Source: Thermoanaerobacterales bacterium
Lineage (GTDB): Bacteria; Bacillota; Thermosediminibacteria; Thermosediminibacterales; Tepidanaerobacteraceae
DNA: 7,964 nt
Assembly (NCBI GenBank): GCA_012839145.1
Contig: DUNY01000128.1
Location: 1-7,964, forward strand
Direction: 5' to 3'
Shown here: one piece after another, positions 1 to 6,390 of the stretch
How positions within the stretch are numbered: position 1 is the first letter of the stretch
How the letters are laid out: each line of letters starts with the position of its first letter
The notes under the pieces: model-generated
What the model saw: only the letters and a program-made list of their open reading frames with translations
What the model was told of the DNA's origin: nothing
Database searches by the model: none
Program-made: the position numbers and the translations under genes

Positions 1-105
1 ATAATGTTTCCTCCGTTTGGTTAGCCATATCTTGCTTGAGTGATAAATAATTATTTGTAGTAGGCTAGAGCCCAACACCGTTCACTCTGATTATTTTCAA
101 TTGGC
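1..105 (-). other. Non-coding leader between GRE gene and the next gene
   Basis: No coding frame or clear terminator is visible downstream of the GRE stop. The stretch holds a 12-base perfect palindrome, AAATAATTATTT (45-56), and a weak 4-bp stem GGCT/AGCC (63-72). Neither has the GC stem plus T run of an intrinsic terminator, so transcription probably continues off the left edge. Confidence 0.55.
10..14 (-). promoter_or_regulatory. Probable ribosome binding site of a gene starting at the left edge
   Basis: GGAGG on the minus strand is followed by AAACATT and then AT at the very edge. If the next base outside the window is G, an ATG would stand 7 bases after the site, the normal spacing seen elsewhere in this operon. 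A radical-SAM GRE activase is the expected product in this position, but no codon of it is visible. Confidence 0.5.
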
Positions 106-2535
106 CTATATTGCTTTATGTTCAGTTCTCGCAATTATTTCCGCTTGCAAACCCCTCGGCAAATTGACAAAGTAATCACTATATCCGGCAACTCTGACCA
201 TTAAATCTTGGAAGTCTTTAGGACGAGTTTGAGCCTCCCGCAATAATTCAACACTCACAACGTTAAACTGGACATGATGTCCTCCCATATTAAAAAAGGT
301 TTTTAGAAGTTGAGAAAGTTTACGAATATTTTCTTCACCTTCAAGTAGGTCAGGAGTGAGCTTTTGGTTTAGTAAAGCACCACCGGTTTTATCCCAATCG
401 CATTTGGAAACAGACCTGAATACAGCCGCAATTCCTTTTTTGTCACTTCCTTGAACAGGTGAAATGCCTTCAGATACCGGGAATCCTGCCACTCTTCCAT
501 CAGGAGTGGCTCCGGTGACTTTGCCAAAATATACATGAGCTGTCGTAGGTAGGAAGTAAACCCTCTTTGAGGCTTTTCTTACCGGGGATGGCGGATAACT
601 TTCAATTATTTCAGCTATACTGTCAACTATTTTCTTTGCAATTTTGTCAGTATAGTCATCATCTTCGCCAAACCTGGGTGTTTTATTTAGGATAATCTGT
701 CTTAGTATTTCGTGTGTCCCTTCAAAGTTTTGTCTGAGTGCATCAATAAGTTGCTCCATTGAGGTTGTTTTTTTATCAAAAATATGATATTTGATGGATG
801 TTAGGCTGTATGTAAGGGTACCTAAACCTACAGCTTGAATGTACTGAGTATTATATCGAGCTCCTCCCGCATTGTAATCTTGCGCTTTTTTCACACAATC
901 TTCAATCCACAGTGACATGAATGGAACCGGAAGATGTTTTGCAAAAATTGTCTCTATCAGGTCATTTCCTTTCATCTTTATGTCTAAGAAGTGTTTTACC
1001 TGTTTGACGAAAGCCATCCATACTTCATCAAAAGTCTTGAAACTCTTCGCATCTCCCGCGTCAACACCTAGCTTTTTCCCACTTTGGGGATCTATGCCGT
1101 TATTCAAGGTAATTTCAAGAATTTTAGGCAGGTTAAAATATCCCGTTAAGATATATGCCTCTTTACCAAAAGATCCGGTTTCAACACAACCGCTAATTCC
1201 GGCATTTCGAGCATCCTCAAGTTTTTTACCCTGCCGCAGCATCTTAACTATTACTCCATCGAAATTGAAGAAGGGCGGTTCACCAAATCCGGGGCCTACC
1301 TTCTCTAAAGCCTTTCTAATGAAACGCTCCGGATTCTTATTGCTTACTAAAACAGCTGTATTTGGCTGTAGAGTTCTTATCTCATCAAGTACTTCCAGAA
1401 TCAAATATGAAACTTCATTGACACCGTCGAAGCCGTCTTCTGTGAGTCCCCCAACATTTATTTTTGTAAAGTCATTATATGTGAAGCTCTCTTCAGCGGT
1501 AACACCGACTTTTGGAACTGCAGGCTGGTTGTTAAACTTAATCCAAAATGCCTCTAAAAGCTCTTTTGCTTTCTCTCTTGTCAGAACTCCTTCTTTTATC
1601 TCTTTTTTATAAAAAGGAAATAGGTGCTGGTCAAGGCGACCGGGGTTAAAAGAATCCCAGGGATTTGTCTCATAGACTATGCCTACATGTATAAACCAAT
1701 AGTGTTGGAGAGCTTCCCAAAAAGTCCTGGGGGATCGTGCGGGAACTCGACGGCATATTTTAGCCATTTGCTGAAGCTCTTTTTTTCTTTCCCAGTCTTC
1801 TTCTGTCTCAGACATTTTTTTAAGTTTCTCTGCATAACGTCGTGCATAGATAATCATGGCATCAGCTGCCATATCCATAGCCTTAAGTTCTTCCACCTTA
1901 TCCCGGTATCCTGGATCATTGGTTTCTAATTCTTGCATTTTTTTAGTAACTTCTTCCTTTATATCTAAAAGACCTTTTTTGAATATCCTTTCGCCGCCTG
2001 CAGAATGACCGGGTGCTCTTTGTTCCATGAACTCCGTCCATATACCCGCTTCGTAAGCTTCAATCCATTCCTGAGGCAAACTTTCGAAAATGGTTTCCCT
2101 TATTGTCTTGCCTTTCCAGACGGGGATTATTTCATTTTTATATAATTCCCTTGTTACATCATCGGCCTTATATGGCATGTTTTCTCTAGAATCCAAGATT
2201 TCTAAATCTTCCATGTTGTGTGTACAGATTTCAGGATATGTGGGGACTTCTTTCGGTCCCGTCCCCCTTAATCCAACAATAAGCTGCCCCTCTTCTACCG
2301 GTAAGCTCACATTCTCCATCAAATACTTAAATGCCATGGCTCTCTGCACAGGAATGGATTTCCCTTGCGTAACTCTACTTTTATAGAATTCAGTTATTAT
2401 TTTTGCTCTCTCATGAGATATTTTCACCTGTGGTTTTACACTTTCTTCCCTTAGTTTAGCGATTCTCTCATTTATCGGCTGCACCGCTACCCTTCGCTTT
2501 TGTATTTCTTTTTCTACAGATAAATAGTCAGACAT
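106..2535 (-). CDS. hypD: Glycyl radical enzyme, probable trans-4-hydroxy-L-proline dehydratase
   Basis: The product has 809 residues, close to the roughly 790 of known HypD. The glycyl radical loop is RVAGYSDYF near the C-terminus, with Gly784 as radical site. The thiyl loop is SGCVETGSFG, with Cys450 and the catalytic Glu452. From memory of the Clostridioides difficile HypD structure, its substrate contacts appear retained: Phe169 and His177 (FMEQRAPGH), Asp294 (NPWDSF), Ser350, Asp355 and Phe356 (ESFTYNDF), Tyr466 (LTGYFN) and a Thr in LPTTAH (664-665). HypD removes water from hydroxyproline by a radical route to give pyrroline-5-carboxylate, which is reduced to proline. The enzyme is cytoplasmic, oxygen-sensitive and inactive until a radical-SAM activase installs the glycyl radical; no activase is in the window. 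Pocket-region differences include EPPFF (419-423), where I recall QPAFY. A related ring-opening hydroxyproline C-N lyase (HplG type) is the main alternative. GRE family is certain; the exact reaction is likely but unproven. Confidence 0.85.
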   Translation of the reverse strand: MSDYLSVEKEIQKRRVAVQPINERIAKLREESVKPQVKISHERAKIITEFYKSRVTQGKSIPVQRAMAFKYLMENVSLPVEEGQLIVGLRGTGPKEVPTYPEICTHNMEDLEILDSRENMPYKADDVTRELYKNEIIPVWKGKTIRETIFESLPQEWIEAYEAGIWTEFMEQRAPGHSAGGERIFKKGLLDIKEEVTKKMQELETNDPGYRDKVEELKAMDMAADAMIIYARRYAEKLKKMSETEEDWERKKELQQMAKICRRVPARSPRTFWEALQHYWFIHVGIVYETNPWDSFNPGRLDQHLFPFYKKEIKEGVLTREKAKELLEAFWIKFNNQPAVPKVGVTAEESFTYNDFTKINVGGLTEDGFDGVNEVSYLILEVLDEIRTLQPNTAVLVSNKNPERFIRKALEKVGPGFGEPPFFNFDGVIVKMLRQGKKLEDARNAGISGCVETGSFGKEAYILTGYFNLPKILEITLNNGIDPQSGKKLGVDAGDAKSFKTFDEVWMAFVKQVKHFLDIKMKGNDLIETIFAKHLPVPFMSLWIEDCVKKAQDYNAGGARYNTQYIQAVGLGTLTYSLTSIKYHIFDKKTTSMEQLIDALRQNFEGTHEILRQIILNKTPRFGEDDDYTDKIAKKIVDSIAEIIESYPPSPVRKASKRVYFLPTTAHVYFGKVTGATPDGRVAGFPVSEGISPVQGSDKKGIAAVFRSVSKCDWDKTGGALLNQKLTPDLLEGEENIRKLSQLLKTFFNMGGHHVQFNVVSVELLREAQTRPKDFQDLMVRVAGYSDYFVNLPRGLQAEIIARTEHKAI

Positions 2536-2543
2536 GGTTTTTG

Positions 2544-2550
2544 CCTCCTT
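2544..2550 (-). promoter_or_regulatory. Ribosome binding site that decides the GRE start
   Basis: AAGGAGG followed by C on the minus strand lies 8 bases before ATG at 2535. The frame extends upstream to ATG 2742, but that region is the 3' end of permease 2 read in another frame. Confidence 0.9.
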
Positions 2551-2560
2551 GACACATGCA

Positions 2561-3673
2561 CTACTCTTCAAACTTATTCCTTGCCGCTTGCTGTTTTTGC
2601 CATGCATGAAGCCCCAGGGAAAGACCAATAACACCATAGGCCACGAAGGCTCTGAAATATTCTCCCACCTGAGGCTCTCCCACCAGTTTTTGACCTGCCA
2701 TGGGAGATATAATAAAGAGAGAGTGGAAAAGAAAAGTCCCAAGGATTGCCTGGCCTATAGTTGCTTTAGTTACCGTTGCTCCGCCTATAAGTATGGAGGC
2801 TACCGCAAAAAGCCCAACTTGTTCGTGACTACCGTAAGTTTGTAATATCCCTATGTTCTGCAAATGTATTAGCTGACCCCATGCTGCCAATATCGTTGAT
2901 AAGATAACGGCGGTTATTCTCATTTTATCTACATCGATCCCTGAAGCCTCGGCTATATTCATATCCTGACCAACACATCTCAGTTCTTGGCCTAATTTTG
3001 TCTGAAGTAGAAACTTTATAGCTAGAGCCATCACTGCTATGACGATAAAAGTAAATATAGGAATAATCAAATCATCATATTCTATCTTTATTACATTGTC
3101 CAATGCATACTTAAGTCCCCTCAGGGCAACGGTATTTTTTATACCTATTCCCGACGGAAGCATTATTGTTTTATTCACCATAGGAATTATGCCGCCCAGA
3201 ACGAATAAAAACAATAATTGATACAGCCCATTGGCAAAAAAACCGAGCATCATACTGGTAATCATCTCATTGCCTTTAGCTCTGTTCAATATCCTTCCTG
3301 TAAGCCAACCGAAAAATATGGACAGTGGAACAGATAAAAGGGCTGTAACAATAAAGCCGCTTATCCCGGTAATCTCCCAGTGAGTTACAGCTACCAGGGC
3401 GATTTGGGCTGCCATGGCACCTAAAACTATACCAAAGTTTAAACCTAGGCCGGTAACCACGGGGATTATTAGAGAAAAAACGAGAAGTAGATTCCGTGCC
3501 ATCCTTATGGTAACCGAACTCAAGAGAAATAAAGGCCTTGCTTGAGCTATACATGCACCGATTATACATAGTACTGCAAATACAACGGGAACTATATTTC
3601 TTATTAAACCCTTTTTAATATCCGGCATAAATTGCATTCTTTTTTGTTGGGTTTTAATTTCCGCATTTTTCAC
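2561..3673 (-). CDS. ABC importer permease 2 (BPD_transp_2 type)
   Basis: The product has 370 residues from a GTG start two bases after the permease 1 stop. A basic, polar N-terminal tail of about 25 residues precedes the first membrane segment (IVPVVFAVLCIIGACIA). About eight to ten hydrophobic segments follow. The ATPase-contact loop reads AEASGIDVDKMRI, preceded by ELRCVGQDMN, and a later membrane segment carries ASILIGGATV. The C-terminus is a charged tail (HAWQKQQAARNKFEE) on one side of the membrane. The layout is that of permease 1, so the pair arose by duplication, but the two differ clearly outside the shared blocks and should form a heterodimer. The stop is 25 bases before the GRE start, which places the catabolic enzyme in the transporter operon and suggests that the enzyme's substrate, or a precursor of it, is the cargo. 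Confidence 0.95.
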   Translation of the reverse strand: MKNAEIKTQQKRMQFMPDIKKGLIRNIVPVVFAVLCIIGACIAQARPLFLLSSVTIRMARNLLLVFSLIIPVVTGLGLNFGIVLGAMAAQIALVAVTHWEITGISGFIVTALLSVPLSIFFGWLTGRILNRAKGNEMITSMMLGFFANGLYQLLFLFVLGGIIPMVNKTIMLPSGIGIKNTVALRGLKYALDNVIKIEYDDLIIPIFTFIVIAVMALAIKFLLQTKLGQELRCVGQDMNIAEASGIDVDKMRITAVILSTILAAWGQLIHLQNIGILQTYGSHEQVGLFAVASILIGGATVTKATIGQAILGTFLFHSLFIISPMAGQKLVGEPQVGEYFRAFVAYGVIGLSLGLHAWQKQQAARNKFEE

Positions 3674-3675
3674 TG

Positions 3676-4719
3676 CTAATCACCTCCGCCGATCCTGGTT
3701 AGAGCATATAGAATAATCCCGTTGCTTATAATGATTCTCACAACTTCTGATAAGTTTCCTTCGGGAAGCACCGCATTAGTCACCGGTAAAGCCACGACCA
3801 GCAGTGCTTGGAACAAAAATGTCCCTATGATGACATGAGTGATGGAAGCCTTATGCACTGTGGCCCCACCGATGAGAATAGCGGCTACAGCCGGAAAAGC
3901 CATATATAGGGGGGCAGTATAAAGCTGCAGAAAACCGTAGCTCTGCGCATACACCAGTATTCCCATGGCCCCTAAGACCGTTGACAGGATAGTTCCCACA
4001 ATGCGCATACCATCTATACTAATCCCAGCAGCCTCAGCAAATCTAGGATTGCTTCCTACAGTTTGCATGGCAATTCCCGTTTTGCTGCGAGAGAATAACC
4101 ATATAAACAAGCAGAAAATAAGGACATAACCCAGAAGTCCCCAGGGAATGTCAATCCATTTATAAGGTCTAAACAGAAATTTATTCAATATCCCTCCAAA
4201 GGTATCTTCCAAGGAAACGGTTACCCGAAGCCCTCTGCCTCCATAAGGCCATATCATTTTCGGACTTCTAAAGGGAGCCAGTATCCAGAACATACACATT
4301 CCCGATACAACAGAGAAACCTGCATATGTTCCGATAAGCATCTCCTGATTTTTTACTCGATTTAACAAAAGACCGTAAACATATCCCGCAACAACTGCCA
4401 ACAAAACACCTATGACATTGGCTGCAAAAAATGCTTGCCCACCCGTTAGATTCATGGCAATACTTAATACAGCTCCTACCACACCGCATAGAATGCCTAC
4501 AGGTAATCCAAAGTTCAGCCCGGTTCCCGATTGGATGGAAGGTACCATGGCAAGGGTTAAAAGTAAGTTCATTCCGGTTCTGATCAAAATCCCTGATAGA
4601 AGGCTTTTAATTTGAAGTTCTAACGCAAATGCTGATACAAGCAGTACAAATAGAAACAGAATAATAACTATCCTAGTATAACCAAAGTTATCTATAAACT
4701 GTCTGAACTTTTGACCCAT
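3676..4719 (-). CDS. ABC importer permease 1 (BPD_transp_2 type)
   Basis: The product has 347 residues from ATG 4719, which follows the ATPase stop by one base and has a strong Shine-Dalgarno. A longer frame from ATG 4746 would add nine polar residues, overlap the ATPase gene and lack a good binding site. The protein is very hydrophobic, with roughly eight to ten membrane segments, the first at about residues 15-35. The stretch AEAAGISIDGMRI, after VGSNPRF in a cytoplasmic loop near residues 220-240, is the conserved region through which RbsC/BMP-type permeases contact the ATPase. The glycine-rich AAILIGGATV motif follows about 50 residues later. It is paralogous to permease 2: both share the GLNFG, LNR.K..EM, AEA.GI and ILIGGATV blocks. 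The two probably form a heterodimeric channel. The family carries sugars, nucleosides, purines and branched substrates, so the sequence alone does not name the cargo. Confidence 0.95.
   Translation of the reverse strand: MGQKFRQFIDNFGYTRIVIILFLFVLLVSAFALELQIKSLLSGILIRTGMNLLLTLAMVPSIQSGTGLNFGLPVGILCGVVGAVLSIAMNLTGGQAFFAANVIGVLLAVVAGYVYGLLLNRVKNQEMLIGTYAGFSVVSGMCMFWILAPFRSPKMIWPYGGRGLRVTVSLEDTFGGILNKFLFRPYKWIDIPWGLLGYVLIFCLFIWLFSRSKTGIAMQTVGSNPRFAEAAGISIDGMRIVGTILSTVLGAMGILVYAQSYGFLQLYTAPLYMAFPAVAAILIGGATVHKASITHVIIGTFLFQALLVVALPVTNAVLPEGNLSEVVRIIISNGIILYALTRIGGGD
3680..3687 (-). promoter_or_regulatory. Ribosome binding site that decides the GTG start of permease 2
   Basis: GGAGGTGA on the minus strand, close to a full anti-16S match, lies 6 bases before GTG at 3673. 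It overlaps the last codons and stop of permease 1, which points to coupled translation. Confidence 0.85.
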
Positions 4720-4720
4720 T

Positions 4721-6316
4721 TCAGGAAACCTCCTTTGCCTTTCCATGCCCGCCTGCCATCATTAATCCAAAATCTGTGTCATCGGCATCAGGCGGTAATA
4801 CTCCTTCCAACTTTCCATCATATATAATGGCTATTCTGTCACAAATGGATCGTAGTTCTGCTAACTCGCTGGATGTTATGATAATGGTCATACCCATTTC
4901 CTGATTGAGTTTTAATAATAGATCGATAACTATCTTCTTCGCACCTACATCTATTCCCCGCGTTGGTTCCGATACAAAAAGTAGTTCCGGTTCCAAGCTT
5001 ATAGCACGGGCTATACATATTTTTTGCTGATTACCGCCGCTGAGACGACGTGTTATTTGCTCCGGACCGGTACACCTGATGTCTAACTCTTTTATGATTT
5101 TCCTTGCATGGGCCCTTATTTTCCAAGTAAGAGCAAAATTAATACCTGCAATCCTTTTTAAAAATTTACCCTGTACTTGCATAGCTGTTAAAGCAATGTT
5201 TTTTTCTATACTTTCTTCAAGAAGTAATCCCACACCACGTCGATCTTCAGACACAAAAGCCATACCCTTTGATAATGCATCTTTAGGATTATTTAATTTT
5301 ATTTTATCCCCATTAAAAACAACCTCACCGGAAGAAGGATAAAGTCCCATTACGCCATTTGCAATACCAATTTTGCCGTGACCTGCCAAGCCTCCGATAC
5401 CCAAGATTTCACCTTTTTTTACTTCAAGAGAAACATCCTTTACCCTTTCCCCAGGCATATTCACTTTAAGATTTTTTATTTCTAAAATATTTTCATCTAT
5501 GGACCCATTTGATTTCTTTTCTGTTTTCTGTATCCGATCTATTTTTCTTCCAACCATAAGTCTTGCCATTTTCTCCACTGATGCCTCTTCCCTGGCAAGT
5601 TTCCCAACTACTTCACCGTCTCTCAATATGGTTATATTGTCTGCTACACGCATAACCTCATTAAGCCTATGTGTGATAAATAGGATGGCAATACCGGTGG
5701 AGGCTAGCTTCTTCACAGCCTTCAGGAATAGCTCCGCTTCGATTTCCGTTAGCACCGCCGTTGGTTCATCAAAAACCAGCAAGCGGACGTTGGTTTTATC
5801 TATTTCTCTGGCAATCTCTATAAACTGTTTGTGACCTACAGGAAGCCCTTCCACTGATAGCATTTCATATATATCAAGCCCTAAAGTGTCTAAGGCCTTT
5901 CTTGCATCTTTTCGCATAGACTCCATATCAAGGCTTTTCATTTTCTCCCCAAGAATCTTACTGATAACATTGTGTTTGGTGATTTCTCGATTGAGTTTTA
6001 TGTTCTCTGTAATTGTAAAACCCGGAAGCAGCATGAACTCTTGATGAACCATGCCTATACCTTTGTCCATGGCTTCTTTAGGAGATGTAATGTCTACTTT
6101 TTCTCCATCAAAAAAAACTTGTCCGGAAAACCCACCTGTATTATGAATAACAGCCATACCAAAAAGAATGTTCATTAGAGTTGACTTACCTGCACCGTTT
6201 TCTCCCACAAGTGCATGGACCTCTCCGGGCCGAACACTCACATTAACCTTTTTTAAAACTTGATTTCCATAATACTCCTTACAAATATCAACCAATTGTA
6301 TGATCGGCTTGTTCAA
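4721..6316 (-). CDS. ABC importer ATPase, two fused nucleotide-binding domains
   Basis: The start is TTG at 6316, giving 531 residues, the usual length of the fused ATPases of RbsA/BMP-type importers. Domain 1 (about 1-260) is intact: Walker A GENGAGKST (38-46), Q-loop Gln92, Walker B LLVFDEPT (179-186) with catalytic Glu184, and H-loop His216. Its signature is altered to LPVGHKQ (158-164). Domain 2 (about 280-531) has a normal signature LSGGNQQK (425-432), but its Walker A reads GLAGHGKIG (309-317) without the canonical GKS/T. Walker B reads FVSEPT (447-452), with Ser449 in place of the usual Asp, and Ser replaces the H-loop His. Walker A1 pairs with signature 2 to form one good ATP site; the three altered motifs fall in the other composite site, as is usual in this subfamily. 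It is cytoplasmic and energises the two permeases. The stop TGA is one base before the permease 1 start. Confidence 0.95.
   Translation of the reverse strand: MNKPIIQLVDICKEYYGNQVLKKVNVSVRPGEVHALVGENGAGKSTLMNILFGMAVIHNTGGFSGQVFFDGEKVDITSPKEAMDKGIGMVHQEFMLLPGFTITENIKLNREITKHNVISKILGEKMKSLDMESMRKDARKALDTLGLDIYEMLSVEGLPVGHKQFIEIAREIDKTNVRLLVFDEPTAVLTEIEAELFLKAVKKLASTGIAILFITHRLNEVMRVADNITILRDGEVVGKLAREEASVEKMARLMVGRKIDRIQKTEKKSNGSIDENILEIKNLKVNMPGERVKDVSLEVKKGEILGIGGLAGHGKIGIANGVMGLYPSSGEVVFNGDKIKLNNPKDALSKGMAFVSEDRRGVGLLLEESIEKNIALTAMQVQGKFLKRIAGINFALTWKIRAHARKIIKELDIRCTGPEQITRRLSGGNQQKICIARAISLEPELLFVSEPTRGIDVGAKKIVIDLLLKLNQEMGMTIIITSSELAELRSICDRIAIIYDGKLEGVLPPDADDTDFGLMMAGGHGKAKEVS
4729..4736 (-). 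promoter_or_regulatory. Ribosome binding site that decides the permease 1 start
   Basis: AAAGGAGG on the minus strand lies 9 bases before ATG at 4719. It sits inside the end of the ATPase gene. The upstream in-frame ATG at 4746 has no comparable site. Confidence 0.85.
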
Positions 6317-6322
6317 GGTTTG

Positions 6323-6331
6323 CCCCTCCCC
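6323..6331 (-). promoter_or_regulatory. Ribosome binding site that decides the TTG start of the ATPase gene
   Basis: GGGGAGGGG on the minus strand lies 6 bases before TTG at 6316. The longer frame, from TTG at 6340, begins inside the hairpin arm and has no Shine-Dalgarno, so 6316 is preferred. Confidence 0.8.
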
Positions 6332-6338
6332 GTATTTC

Positions 6339-6375
6339 AATATTTAAGGTTGCCATTCAGGCAACCTTAAATATT
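6339..6375 (-). other. Perfect 16-bp stem-loop between binding-protein and ATPase genes
   Basis: The arms AATATTTAAGGTTGCC and GGCAACCTTAAATATT pair perfectly over 16 bp around a 5-base loop (TGAAT on the minus strand). The hairpin begins 15 bases after the binding-protein stop and ends 7 bases before the Shine-Dalgarno of the ATPase gene. Neither side has a T run, so it is not a normal intrinsic terminator on either strand. In binding-protein-dependent ABC operons, such intercistronic hairpins commonly protect the 3' end of the upstream message and lower expression of the membrane components. That role is inferred here from position and shape. Confidence 0.85.
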
Positions 6376-6390
6376 ATCATCTTAGGATGG

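Noticed and set aside
45..56. 12-base AT palindrome as terminator or operator
   Set aside because: There is no GC-rich stem or T run, and such a short AT palindrome is expected by chance in AT-rich spacer.
917..1612. Open frame on the plus strand, 231 codons
   Set aside because: It lies wholly opposite the GRE gene, shows no recognisable family and has the low-complexity Ser/Pro/Phe-rich make-up of an antisense shadow.
2536..2742. N-terminal extension of 69 residues on the GRE
   Set aside because: It reads the permease 2 coding region in another frame, has no family similarity and no Shine-Dalgarno. ATG 2535 has a strong one, and the protein from there matches the expected GRE length.
4720..4746. 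Upstream ATG of permease 1
   Set aside because: It overlaps the ATPase gene by 26 bases without a good binding site; ATG 4719 has AAAGGAGG at proper distance and directly follows the ATPase stop.
5499..5834. Open frame on the plus strand opposite the ATPase
   Set aside because: It is a Ser/Thr-rich shadow of a well-supported gene, with no domain and no translation signal I can support.
6339..6375. Intrinsic terminator at the intercistronic hairpin
   Set aside because: The stem is long and perfect but no T run follows it on either strand, and co-directional genes continue right after it.
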